In this document: positions 15,214-23,657 of the stretch, in pieces
How the letters are laid out: every line of letters begins with the position of its first letter
How positions within the stretch are numbered: the first letter of the stretch is position 1
The notes under the pieces: model-generated
The model's database searches: none
Seen by the model: only the letters and a program-made list of their open reading frames with translations
Told to the model about the DNA's origin: nothing
Assembly: GCA_903866625.1 (NCBI GenBank)
Contig: CAIPOI010000001.1
Coordinates: forward strand, 1 to 48,227
Source: an uncultured archaeon
GTDB taxonomy: Archaea > Nanobdellota > Nanobdellia > Pacearchaeales > GW2011-AR1
Direction of reading: 5' to 3'
Length of the DNA: 48,227 nucleotides
Program-made: the position numbers and the translations under genes

Positions 15214-15555
15214 ATGGTAACTATAAACACACATAGGGCCGAAGGGATTGAAGTTGCTCCTGGAAAAATAGTTTTAGATTTTAGCTTAGAGATGGATATA
15301 AAAAGAAAGCGAGGAGATAGATGGGTTTTTAATGAGGCTGGAACAAATGTAGAGTTTGGAGATTCTAAACTCTTTAGAGATAATCCTCTTGCACAAACAA
15401 AATTTATTGAAGATAGATTAAAGCAGGCTTTTCAAGGAAGATATATTAATTTTAATTATGATTCTAAGAACTTATATTTGGAGCCGGTTCTTTCACATAG
15501 TCAGATGAAGCGTAGGCTTCATGTTCAAGGAAGAGTTTATTTGAAGCCAGAGTAA
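15214..15555 (+). CDS. Hypothetical protein (113 aa)
   Basis: No family recognised. It is a basic alpha/beta protein with strands such as KIVLDFSLEMDIKRKRG and a C-terminal strand LHVQGRVYLKPE. No membrane segment. It stands alone between the nucleotidyltransferase gene and a Cys-containing orphan. Confidence 0.65.
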   Translation: MVTINTHRAEGIEVAPGKIVLDFSLEMDIKRKRGDRWVFNEAGTNVEFGDSKLFRDNPLAQTKFIEDRLKQAFQGRYINFNYDSKNLYLEPVLSHSQMKRRLHVQGRVYLKPE

Positions 15556-15623
15556 AGCTTTTTAAACTGATTCTTCATTAAAAAATTACCTTTTGGGAAA
15601 GAGTTCTGGTGATATTGGAGAAA

Positions 15624-16133
15624 ATGAACGAAACAGAATTAGCAAAAATTGGATTAGAAGAAATTAAAACCTATAAATGTAAATTATGTAATAAACTTCT
15701 CCCTAGAGATTTAGATAGTGCTAGAGCACATGCGGCTTTGCCGATTAAGGGTTTAGATTTACCAGTAGGATTTACTTATAGAGGGATAAATCCTAAGGAT
15801 AATGTTTCCTGGATTAGTGTTATAGTAAGTAGAATTGTTAATAATGATCACGGAATAAATTATGAAGATGTTTCTTCATATGAGAAAAGTGGAGACAGAT
15901 TTGACGAGGTTTTTGGACTTAGTGGAAGTCTAATGATGCTAAATAGATTCGGACCTAATCCTTCTGAAGGAGTTTCTTATTCTAGACTTAAGGAGCAAGA
16001 ATTCTTGGAGTTTATGGATTCTCACCCCATATTTTTAGCACAATTAGAAGCACAATTAGGGATATCTAGGCTTTATAGGACCTGTCCAGATATTGAAACT
16101 TTATTGATGCCGATAGTTAAGGAAGCTAATTAA
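15624..16133 (+). CDS. Hypothetical protein with a C-x2-C near the N-terminus
   Basis: The start ATG 15624 is preceded by TTGGAG; an in-frame GTG at 15609 is the alternative. The protein is 169 aa. YKCKLCNKLLPRDLDSARAH contains two Cys and a His like half a zinc knuckle. The rest is alpha/beta (VGFTYRGINPKDNVSWISVI). No family is recognised. It precedes the ribosomal protein genes by about 70 nt, but those have their own TATA box. Confidence 0.65.
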   Translation: MNETELAKIGLEEIKTYKCKLCNKLLPRDLDSARAHAALPIKGLDLPVGFTYRGINPKDNVSWISVIVSRIVNNDHGINYEDVSSYEKSGDRFDEVFGLSGSLMMLNRFGPNPSEGVSYSRLKEQEFLEFMDSHPIFLAQLEAQLGISRLYRTCPDIETLLMPIVKEAN

Positions 16134-16204
16134 TTAAAGAATAATTAAAAATCTAAAAAACTCATTCTCAAAAGCTTTTTAAACCTCTTTTTGCAAGGAT
16201 ATTT

Positions 16205-16438
16205 ATGGCAAAAGGAAAAGTTATTAATTTTAGAAGAAGCATAAAGCATCTTCATCCAAGACACTTTATACTTGACTTGGGATGCAAGACTAAAGAAGAA
16301 GCTGCTAAGCTTGTTGGAAAAGCGGTTAGTTGGAAGAGCGAAGCTGGAAAAATCATATCTGGAAAAGTATCTGGTTCTCATGGAAACAATGGACTTGTAA
16401 GAGCGATTTTTGAAAAGGTCTTCCAGGACAAGCATTAA
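16205..16438 (+). CDS. rpl35ae: Ribosomal protein eL33 (L35Ae)
   Basis: Large-subunit protein found in archaea and eukaryotes. The signature second half WKSEAGKIISGKVSGSHGNN followed by GLVRAIFEKVF matches the family beta-barrel. At 77 aa it is slightly short. GCTTTTTAAACC lies 22-33 nt upstream of the ATG, so it is likely leaderless. L10e follows 29 nt downstream. Confidence 0.9.
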   Translation: MAKGKVINFRRSIKHLHPRHFILDLGCKTKEEAAKLVGKAVSWKSEAGKIISGKVSGSHGNNGLVRAIFEKVFQDKH

Positions 16439-16467
16439 ACACAGAGGTTGAAGTTAAATAATAAAAC

Positions 16468-17013
16468 ATGGTAGTAAGAAAAGCATTAGCATATTCTAAG
16501 AAACACAGAACAGCATTTACTAGAAAATCTAAGAAAGTTAAACACTTAAATTACATCAAAGTAGTTCCTTTGCAAAAGGTTACTAAATTCAATATGGGTG
16601 ACCCTGCAAAACATGAAAGAGGAGAATTCAAATATTTTATGAGTATTGTTACAACTATTCACGTTCAAATAAGAGATTTAGCTTTAGAAGCTGCAAGACA
16701 GTTCTTAAATAATCAAATTCAAAAGAAATTAATGCAAGATTATTATTTGGCATGCAAGCCTTATCCACATCAAGTTCTAAGAGATAATAAAACCTTCTCT
16801 GGCGGATCAAAGGGAGAACGTATTCAGTCAGGTATGAGCCATTCTTTTGGAACAAGCACAGGAAGAGCAGCTTATATAAAAATGGGAGAACCAATTTACA
16901 TAATTGCTTTCAATGACGCAAAGCAAATTGAATTTTTAAGAAATCTTTGCAAGAGTGCAAGTTCAAAACTTCCTTGCAAAACAAAAATAATTTTTGAAGA
17001 AGTTAAGAAGTAA
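16468..17013 (+). CDS. rpl10e: Ribosomal protein L10e (uL16 family)
   Basis: Large-subunit protein near the peptidyl-transferase centre and tRNA-binding sites. Family features are the basic N-terminus, the HVQIRDLALEAARQFLNNQI helix, the YPHQVLRDNK segment and the SGMSHSFGTSTGRAAYI loop, followed by the C-terminal strand ending KTKIIFEEVKK. Length 181 aa is normal. It is probably cotranscribed with eL33. Confidence 0.9.
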   Translation: MVVRKALAYSKKHRTAFTRKSKKVKHLNYIKVVPLQKVTKFNMGDPAKHERGEFKYFMSIVTTIHVQIRDLALEAARQFLNNQIQKKLMQDYYLACKPYPHQVLRDNKTFSGGSKGERIQSGMSHSFGTSTGRAAYIKMGEPIYIIAFNDAKQIEFLRNLCKSASSKLPCKTKIIFEEVKK

Positions 17014-17038
17014 AAATTTTAGGTGTGCAAGAAATAAA

Positions 17039-17296
17039 ATGCACCTTTTTAGAAAAAAATCAGAAAATCTTGAAATCCTTGCAGGAGATAATTCTAAAAA
17101 CCCTTCTAATCAAAGCAAATTTAAGAGACTTATAAAAAATCCAAAATTCTGGGCTTTGTTTGTTGCTTGGAATATTGTTTATTATACTGCTAAATGCTCG
17201 CTGATAGTTTATGGTGGAAAAAAGGTTTATGATTATTATAACTCTGATAATTCAACTAATCAACCGAGTATAAAAACAAATAATTATTTTCAATAA
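17039..17296 (+). CDS. Small single-span membrane protein
   Basis: ATG 17039 (MHLFRKKSENLEIL) is chosen because the longer frame starts inside L10e. The product is 85 aa with a basic N-terminal half, one membrane helix (FWALFVAWNIVYYTAKCSLI) and a polar Asn-rich C-terminus. It follows L10e by 25 nt and may ride on the same message. Function unknown. Confidence 0.55.
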   Translation: MHLFRKKSENLEILAGDNSKNPSNQSKFKRLIKNPKFWALFVAWNIVYYTAKCSLIVYGGKKVYDYYNSDNSTNQPSIKTNNYFQ

Positions 17297-17300
17297 AAAA

Positions 17301-17531
17301 CTAAGCTTTTGAAGCTCTTTCTATGGCTGCTCTCATAAATCTAACTATATCTGCTCTGCAACCGCCGCAACATTCTTGAAATGGATGTCTTCCAGGTTGA
17401 CCATAACCTAATTCAGCATCTAATTCTGCAGTTGTTTTTGGAAAATACTGGCCACTTGCTTCATTTACTTCTTGCTGGGCTAAAGCATATCTTAGTGTTC
17501 TTGCATCAGGTTTTTTGTTTGTTTTTGGCAT
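17301..17531 (-). CDS. Small Cys-containing hypothetical protein (76 aa)
   Basis: Helical, with a C-terminal FQECCGGCRADIVRFMRAAI segment whose three Cys and following helix could bind metal. No family recognised. It starts 2 nt after the stop of the 118-aa gene upstream, so the two form an operon. Confidence 0.6.
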   Translation of the reverse strand: MPKTNKKPDARTLRYALAQQEVNEASGQYFPKTTAELDAELGYGQPGRHPFQECCGGCRADIVRFMRAAIERASKA

Positions 17532-17533
17532 GA

Positions 17534-17890
17534 TTACTCATTTGTTTTTCCTTGAAGCCAGCCATCATAACCCTCATCATCGAGTTTAAACCCATTTGAA
17601 GGGCGGGTCCAAGAACTTCTTGGCTTTTGATTTAATTCTTGAACAGGTTCAACATAGATGCTGAAAACTCCGGGTTGACTTGGAACTTCTTGCATCCAAG
17701 TAACTCTACAGGGAGTAAGGGTTTCATAGTTGCTTTTTTCTATCCAACCCCTGATAATTGGAAATATGTCTCCTATTTGCAACTCGCTTTTTGATTCACG
17801 CGCCATATCCATAATATAACTTCCATCAGAGTTATGAAAGACATGGTAGTGGATTTTCTTTATTTCTTTAGTTGGTTGTTGATTTTGCAT
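17534..17890 (-). CDS. Hypothetical protein (118 aa)
   Basis: Beta-rich with many aromatic residues (KKIHYHVFHNSDGSYIMDMA, then VFSIYVEPVQ). No signal or membrane helix and no family recognised. Its leader contains an inverted repeat at 17913-17926. The 76-aa gene follows after 2 nt. Confidence 0.6.
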   Translation of the reverse strand: MQNQQPTKEIKKIHYHVFHNSDGSYIMDMARESKSELQIGDIFPIIRGWIEKSNYETLTPCRVTWMQEVPSQPGVFSIYVEPVQELNQKPRSSWTRPSNGFKLDDEGYDGWLQGKTNE

Positions 17891-17912
17891 TTTGATTATC
17901 CAGAATAAGTCT

Positions 17913-17926
17913 GGGTGCTAACACCC
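17913..17926. repeat. Inverted repeat GGGTG-CTAA-CACCC in a leader
   Basis: Perfect 5-bp GC-rich arms with a 4-nt loop, 23 nt upstream of the leftward start at 17890. It could be an operator for that gene or the foot of a leader hairpin. Confidence 0.35.
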
Positions 17927-18029
17927 TTTAAATTAATTATCTGCTCGGAGGTTTTAAACCTTGCTATTTTCTATTTTTGTTATTTAACCTAATCAAAGAG
18001 TTTAAAAAACAGAGTTTCCTATTAGGAAT

Positions 18030-20603
18030 ATGATTAAAAAAGAGGGCAAGAAGATAGAGATAGCCAGCGAGAGATATATAAAATGGCTTTCTGAACTTTC
18101 TAAAAATGATACCCCTATTGTTGGTGGAAAAGGAGCAAATCTTGCAGAAATGTATAATGCGGGTTTTCCTGTTCCCCCTGCTTTTTGCATAACTGCTCAA
18201 AGCTTTGATGCTTTTCTTCAGTTTGCTGGAATAAAAGATAAGATAAAACAAATAATTTCTAAGACAAATGTGTTTAATACTCAAGAACTAGAAAAAAATT
18301 CTAAGGAAATTAGAGAGATGATTGTTAATTCAGAAATTCCTGAAGAGATGACTGAAGAAATTCTTGAGAGTTATGAACTGTTAAGCAATGAAGCCAAAAA
18401 TGAAAAAGATATCATTGAAAAATCAGATAAAAAAATTAAAGATAAATCTCAAAAAGAGGATAGCTATGTCTTTGTGGCTGTAAGAAGTTCTGCTACTACA
18501 GAAGATTTGGCTGCCGCAAGTTTTGCAGGCCAGCAGGAAACTTTTACAAATGTTAGAGGTAAAAAAGCATTGATTGAAGCAGTAAAAAAATGCTTTGCCT
18601 CTTTGTATACTGCAAGAGCAGTTTACTATCGCCATAAGCAAGGTTTTGATAAAGCTAATGCTTTGCTTTCAGTAGTTGTTCAAAGAATGATTAATTCTGC
18701 TAAGTCAGGAGTTATGTTTACAAAAAATCCTTCAAATGCTGCAGATGAAATTATTATCGAGGCTGTTTTTGGACTTGGAGAAGGAATTGTTTCAGGAAAA
18801 ATACTTCCAGACCACTATGTTGTTAATCCAGATTTAGAAATTACTGAACAAAAGATAGCTAATAAGAAAATAAAATTAGTAAAAGAAGAAAATGGAAATG
18901 GTACAGAAGTCAAATTAGGTAAAGAAGAATCTAATTCTCAGGTTTTAACTGCTATGGAAATTTCTACCCTTGCAAACTATGGACAAAAAATAGAAAAGCA
19001 CTATAATAAACCGCAAGATATTGAATTTGCTATAGAAAATAATAAAATATTTATTGTTCAATCAAGACCAATAACTACTTTACAAAAAGCTAAAGAACAT
19101 CATGAAAAATCTAAAGAAAATAAGCTTTCTGGAAATGTTCTGCTTTCAGGATTAGCTGCTTCTCCCGGAGTAAGTTCTGGAACTGTTAAAATAATCTTGG
19201 ATATGAAAGATCTTTCTAAGGTAAAGAAAGGCGATGTTCTTGTAACTAAAATGACTAATCCTGATATGGTTATCAGTATGCAAAAAAGTGTCGCAGTAGT
19301 TACTGACGAAGGTGGAGCAACAAGTCATGCAGCAATAGTTTCAAGAGAGATGGGCATTCCTTGCGTTGTTGGAACAGAAAAAGCTACTGAAATATTAAAA
19401 GATGGACAGATTATTACTGTTGATGGCGTAAATGGTCGGGTTTATGATGGAAAGGCTTCGAATGTTCAAGAAAGTAAAAAAGAGATATTACCCATTGTTA
19501 AGACTAAAACAAAAATAAAAGTTATGGTGGATTTACCAGATTTTGCAGAAAGAGCTGCTAAAACTCAAGCAGAAGCGGTTGGACTTGTTAGGCTTGAAGG
19601 AATTATTGCTGAAGGCGGAAAACATCCTTTAATGTTCCAAAAGGAAAATAATACTAAAGAATATTCAAGGCTTATCGAACATGGCATAAAAAAAATTGCT
19701 GAACATTTTAAAGAAGTCTGGATAAGAACTTCAGATATAAGAAGCGATGAATATAGAAACTTACTTGGAGCTCCTAAAGAAATTGAAATAAATCCTATGT
19801 TGGGTTTTCATGGCATAAGGTTTAGTTTAAAAAATCTACAAATCTTTGAAGCAGAACTTGAAGCGATTTATAATGTTGCTAAGCATTTTCCAGACAAAAA
19901 ATTTGGAATAATGTTCCCACAGATAATTAATGAAGAAGAAATTGTTCAAGCCTATAAGCTGGTTCATGAAAAATATCCTCAAAAGAATATTGTGGTTGGT
20001 GCAATGATTGAGACTCCTGCAGCGGTTCAGATTATCAGGAGTATATGTAAATATGTTAAGTTCATAAGTTTTGGAACAAATGATTTAACTCAATATACTT
20101 TAGCAGTAGATAGGGGAAATTCTGAATGCCAGTATCTCTATAATGAAACTCATCCTGCTGTTCTTTCACAATTAAAGAGAGTTATCGATATCTGTAAAGA
20201 ATATCATGTAGAGTCAAGCATATGCGGACAAGCGGGCTCTAAAAAAGAGATGGTTGAGCAATTAGTTAGGTATGGCATAGATTCTATTAGTGTAAATGCA
20301 GATGTGGCTTCAGAGATTAGCGAATTTGTAGCTGAACTTGAAAAAACCTTAAATGAAAAAGGTTTTAAACACTCTAAACAAGAAGAGAATATGGCAAAAG
20401 AAAATCCGAATAAAAAATCAAAAATACTTCCTATAGATGAAGTTAGTGAAGTAAAAGAAAAAATAGAGCAAAAAGTTGAGCAAGTTCAAAAGAAAAAAGA
20501 AGAGCAAAAAAAACAGGAAGAAAAAAATCAGCCAACAAGTACTCCTGTTAGTGAAGAGTTTCCAGAGTTTGAAATTGGTTTTGATCCTTTTCAACAGCAA
20601 TAA
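18030..20603 (+). CDS. ppsA: Phosphoenolpyruvate synthase
   Basis: Converts pyruvate, ATP and water to PEP, AMP and phosphate, the entry step of gluconeogenesis. The ATP-grasp-like domain includes VGGKGANLAEMYNAGFPVPP, VAVRSSATTEDLAAASFAGQ and a C-terminal VQSRPITT. The swivelling domain has the phosphorylated His433 (GGATSHAAIVSREMG). The TIM barrel ends with FGTNDLTQYTLAVDRG and Cys732 (SICGQAGS). Odd points: a Lys/Gln-rich insertion near residues 115-145, and a ~65-residue Lys/Glu/Gln coiled-coil tail ending FPEFEIGFDPFQQQ. The tail shares EFEIGF with the nucleotidyltransferase at 13298-15112. GTTTAAAAAAC 20-30 nt upstream suggests a leaderless start. Confidence 0.95.
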   Translation: MIKKEGKKIEIASERYIKWLSELSKNDTPIVGGKGANLAEMYNAGFPVPPAFCITAQSFDAFLQFAGIKDKIKQIISKTNVFNTQELEKNSKEIREMIVNSEIPEEMTEEILESYELLSNEAKNEKDIIEKSDKKIKDKSQKEDSYVFVAVRSSATTEDLAAASFAGQQETFTNVRGKKALIEAVKKCFASLYTARAVYYRHKQGFDKANALLSVVVQRMINSAKSGVMFTKNPSNAADEIIIEAVFGLGEGIVSGKILPDHYVVNPDLEITEQKIANKKIKLVKEENGNGTEVKLGKEESNSQVLTAMEISTLANYGQKIEKHYNKPQDIEFAIENNKIFIVQSRPITTLQKAKEHHEKSKENKLSGNVLLSGLAASPGVSSGTVKIILDMKDLSKVKKGDVLVTKMTNPDMVISMQKSVAVVTDEGGATSHAAIVSREMGIPCVVGTEKATEILKDGQIITVDGVNGRVYDGKASNVQESKKEILPIVKTKTKIKVMVDLPDFAERAAKTQAEAVGLVRLEGIIAEGGKHPLMFQKENNTKEYSRLIEHGIKKIAEHFKEVWIRTSDIRSDEYRNLLGAPKEIEINPMLGFHGIRFSLKNLQIFEAELEAIYNVAKHFPDKKFGIMFPQIINEEEIVQAYKLVHEKYPQKNIVVGAMIETPAAVQIIRSICKYVKFISFGTNDLTQYTLAVDRGNSECQYLYNETHPAVLSQLKRVIDICKEYHVESSICGQAGSKKEMVEQLVRYGIDSISVNADVASEISEFVAELEKTLNEKGFKHSKQEENMAKENPNKKSKILPIDEVSEVKEKIEQKVEQVQKKKEEQKKQEEKNQPTSTPVSEEFPEFEIGFDPFQQQ

Positions 20604-20624
20604 TAATTGATTCTTTACAATAAT

Positions 20625-20634
20625 CTTTATAAAG
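20625..20634 (+). promoter_or_regulatory. TATA box of the 63-aa gene
   Basis: CTTTATAAAG, 21-30 nt before ATG 20655, so this short gene has its own promoter after ppsA. Confidence 0.5.
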
Positions 20635-20654
20635 TTTAGATTCTAAGTTGAGTT

Positions 20655-20846
20655 ATGAATAATTATAATCCTTCTGAAAGAAAAAAGCACCGGAGATTAA
20701 TTGGTTTTCAAGAAACTTTAGATATCTTGAGAAGAGACCACCCAAGTGGTTCTTCACATAATCGCTGTTCAACTTCTATGTTTAGTTTAGCAGATATAGA
20801 AGACGACCCAAAATTTCCTGAAAAATATCTAAGAGTTTCTACTTAA
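20655..20846 (+). CDS. Small hypothetical protein (63 aa)
   Basis: Basic N-terminus (NPSERKKHRRLIGFQETLDI), a Ser/His-rich middle and an acidic stretch (SLADIEDDPKFPEKYL). No family recognised. A good TATA box argues for expression. Confidence 0.55.
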   Translation: MNNYNPSERKKHRRLIGFQETLDILRRDHPSGSSHNRCSTSMFSLADIEDDPKFPEKYLRVST

Positions 20847-20859
20847 AAGATATGAGTTA

Positions 20860-22221
20860 TTATCTCATTCTTGGAAGCGCTGTGGTGATTCTATTTTCAA
20901 GTTTAGATAGTGCTTGTATTTCTTTATTTAGTGCTTTTAATTGCTCTAGGGCTTTCTCATCAGGGATTTTTCCAAAACATGAAGCTGAAAAGTTTCTTAA
21001 AGAGGCCCTAAGATCTTCTCTTCTAGCAATAAATTCTGCGGTCATTGAATTCCAACTACCACCCTGGACGTTTATATTTACTTTATATCCTAATTCTATT
21101 TTTCTCATCGACAGATAATTTTCTATGGGCTTGCCTAAAGTTTCTGTTTCTTGTTCTAAATTTGATATTGCTTGATTGAATAGATTTGAATCCCCCTTGA
21201 AGATAGTATCTAAATGATATCTGAATGCTAGTTCAGGATAATCCATTAAAATTTTTTGCAGTTCATACCTTCGATTTTCTTTTATATCTTTTTCATAATC
21301 CGCTGTAGCTACTCCTTCCCACAGATCCCAGGTTCTTACAAAATTATTTTTTCTGTCTATCACAAAATTAACTTTTTTCATTTTATCTTCCAAACCTTTT
21401 TTTGCAAGATAGCTTTGATAAGCTAGAGTTCCAATAGAACCTCCAACCAAACCCGCGGTTAAGATAACACTTCCCAGAGCGATTGCTATGGGTCTTGAGT
21501 GTCTTCCATAAAAATTACCTATTTGTTTGAACTTAGTTCTTAAACCTCTAAATGTTTTTTTAGAATTAAAGCGTTCTTTATCTCCTTCTACTATTGTTTC
21601 TAAAATAGTTTTTGCTAGACTAGAATAAGCCTGAGCTTGACTATCTAACCAATAACCTGCATCTATCTCTCTTCCAGATTCTATTTCTGAAGCGTTTAGT
21701 AAATATCCTGAAGGAGTTATGTTGCACCTAGAGATATCCGAGTTAAAAGTTCTCCCATGTCCTCTTTGATTTCTTGAGTTTAATGTTAAAGAGTTACCAC
21801 TTAAATCATGTACCCTCACAGAAATTTGATAGATTGTTCTTCCATCACGAGTTTTTGGGGCTGCCTTGGAATTCGCTTCAATTTTTCTTAAATTTTTATC
21901 TTCTTCGAGATTTACAGGGCTTTCAGCATATAAACTTTGAACTAGACGATTGCAGTTATCCGCTAAATTTTTCGTAGCAAGTGCAAAATCTCCACAATAT
22001 CTTTTTACCGAAGCATCATCTTTTCTCTTCATTGCTCTTTTTGCTTTTCTACCACTGTCCGCAATAACCCTTGCTTCATTATATACCTCAATTAAATAAT
22101 CTGTAGGATTTGTTCCAGATGCTAACTGAAAATCCTGATTAAATCTAGAGTCTAACTCCTTCGCTAAAACTTCTATTTCTGCTATTTCTCTTTCAAGCGA
22201 GTATTTTTTAGCATGTGACAT
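20860..22221 (-). CDS. Hypothetical protein with one central membrane segment (453 aa)
   Basis: The N-terminal half is helical and polar with a beta-rich section (YQISVRVHDLSGNSLTLNS). A membrane helix lies near residues 245-270 (RPIAIALGSVILTAGLVGGS). The C-terminal half is helical and soluble (TETLGKPIENYLSMRKIEL). Neither half matches a family I know. Both halves are well above average length for this window, which argues against a pseudogene. Confidence 0.65.
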   Translation of the reverse strand: MSHAKKYSLEREIAEIEVLAKELDSRFNQDFQLASGTNPTDYLIEVYNEARVIADSGRKAKRAMKRKDDASVKRYCGDFALATKNLADNCNRLVQSLYAESPVNLEEDKNLRKIEANSKAAPKTRDGRTIYQISVRVHDLSGNSLTLNSRNQRGHGRTFNSDISRCNITPSGYLLNASEIESGREIDAGYWLDSQAQAYSSLAKTILETIVEGDKERFNSKKTFRGLRTKFKQIGNFYGRHSRPIAIALGSVILTAGLVGGSIGTLAYQSYLAKKGLEDKMKKVNFVIDRKNNFVRTWDLWEGVATADYEKDIKENRRYELQKILMDYPELAFRYHLDTIFKGDSNLFNQAISNLEQETETLGKPIENYLSMRKIELGYKVNINVQGGSWNSMTAEFIARREDLRASLRNFSASCFGKIPDEKALEQLKALNKEIQALSKLENRITTALPRMR

Positions 22222-22263
22222 TTTATTGATATTTTATTCTATAGAATTTGTATTGTGGTGCAA

Positions 22264-22788
22264 TCATTTTGCCATTCCCGCTTCTTGTGAAGAAGTAATT
22301 TTATTACCTTGATGATTTCTTAAGCAATAATTTTGAGCACGCCATTCTGCACAAAAATAAGATGGTGAAAATGTGTCCTTTAATTTTCTAGTATCGCAGT
22401 TTAACTTACCGCTCTGCATTTCATATGCATGAAACATTTCATGTTCAACCACGAATGGTTTTTTATCTTCTTCTCTAAAAACTAAAACATAATGATTATT
22501 TGAGATCATACCACAAAAAGTGCGAGGATAATTATTATTCGTGGTTACAATATCAAATCTAGCATTATCTAATTTTAACTCTTTTTGGCATTTTTGTACG
22601 GCTTTTTCTAAATCTTCGCTTTTTTTAATTAGCGGTTCGTTCCTTAGATAATCTATTTGAAGATTTCTAAAACCCAATAATTGATGAGGTAAAATACTTA
22701 AACTTAAGGCAGCTAAAAATCCCATAAGAGTTCTACTTACAATTTTATAATGTTTTAACGATCTTTCAAAATTATCTACGCTGTTCAT
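22264..22788 (-). CDS. Small membrane-anchored HExxH metalloprotease-like protein
   Basis: The protein is 174 aa. A membrane helix lies at about 20-40 (LMGFLAALSLSILPHQLLGF). The zincin motif is VVEHEMFHAYE, with His116, Glu117 and His120. The rest may lie outside the membrane; Cys residues at 92, 131 and further on (YFCAEW, NYCLRN) could form disulfides. A peptidase role is inferred from the motif alone and the third zinc ligand is not certain. The gene at 20860-22221 follows on the same strand. Confidence 0.65.
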   Translation of the reverse strand: MNSVDNFERSLKHYKIVSRTLMGFLAALSLSILPHQLLGFRNLQIDYLRNEPLIKKSEDLEKAVQKCQKELKLDNARFDIVTTNNNYPRTFCGMISNNHYVLVFREEDKKPFVVEHEMFHAYEMQSGKLNCDTRKLKDTFSPSYFCAEWRAQNYCLRNHQGNKITSSQEAGMAK

Positions 22789-22914
22789 TTTAATTATTAT
22801 TAAGCTTACCTTTTAAATCTTTCTTTTTTGTTACTCCGCCTTAGTTACAACTAACATAAGGTTTATAAACCCTGAAAGGCTCTAAAGAGTAAGAAAAATA
22901 GATAAAATAAACAC

Positions 22915-23655
22915 ATGGCAAGCTTAGAAAACATTGTTAAGGGATTTGAATCATACTCAGCAATAGCTGGATTAAATCAAGGTGTAGATCAAGATTCTAC
23001 AAACCCCGATTTATTTCAAGAATATTTAGACTATCTTGTAAAAAATAAGGGATTAGCTAAACTAGATGCAGGGTTTATGGCTCAGGATAAAGCCTTTAGA
23101 ACAGATCCAATAAGATATCGTGGGGATTTAAGAAGTCATTTAGCTGAAGATCAGAAAAATCTTGTTGAAGAAGTTGGAAAAGTTTGGAATGAAGTAGTTG
23201 ATGGAATTTCTGATAAAACTCTTTTAGATTTGGCTTTAGGTCTTCCTGGAAAAGGCAAGGAATATTTGGAAGTTGCTGCTGCAGTTCAATCTGGAAATAT
23301 TGAAGCAGGAAAGAAGGCTTATGCAGATAGATACAAGAGCAAAGCTCTTCAAAATTATTTTATGAGTATGGACGAAGAGACAGCAAAAGCTTATCTTGGA
23401 GTTTATGTAAAAGGAGAACAAGACAAATTCAAGAAAAAGAATTTTGTAGATATTGTAAAAGAAATTAATCCAAAAACAAAGAAAGAAGAAGAAAAGGAAG
23501 TTGTAAACTATGGAAAAGTAAGAAAATATGTAGTTGAAAACATCGGGGCAATAAAAGACGAGAAACTAAAAGGACCTATATATATGGCTCTTGCAAAAAC
23601 TTATTACCAAGATCAGAAAAATAAGAAAGTTCCAGCAAAACGCGGTGCTAAATAA
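22915..23655 (+). CDS. Hypothetical helical protein (246 aa)
   Basis: All-helical soluble protein with a Lys/Glu-rich segment (INPKTKKEEEKEVVNYGK) and a basic C-terminus (KVPAKRGAK). GGTTTATAAACC at 22860-22871 supplies a TATA box with a ~20-nt leader. It is convergent with the nucleotidyltransferase gene, 2 nt away. No function known. Confidence 0.65.
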   Translation: MASLENIVKGFESYSAIAGLNQGVDQDSTNPDLFQEYLDYLVKNKGLAKLDAGFMAQDKAFRTDPIRYRGDLRSHLAEDQKNLVEEVGKVWNEVVDGISDKTLLDLALGLPGKGKEYLEVAAAVQSGNIEAGKKAYADRYKSKALQNYFMSMDEETAKAYLGVYVKGEQDKFKKKNFVDIVKEINPKTKKEEEKEVVNYGKVRKYVVENIGAIKDEKLKGPIYMALAKTYYQDQKNKKVPAKRGAK

Positions 23656-23657
23656 TT

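Noticed and set aside
22860-22871. GGTTTATAAACC as an operator palindrome
   Set aside because: It is adequately explained as a TATA box for the gene at 22915; the symmetry follows from the TATA consensus.
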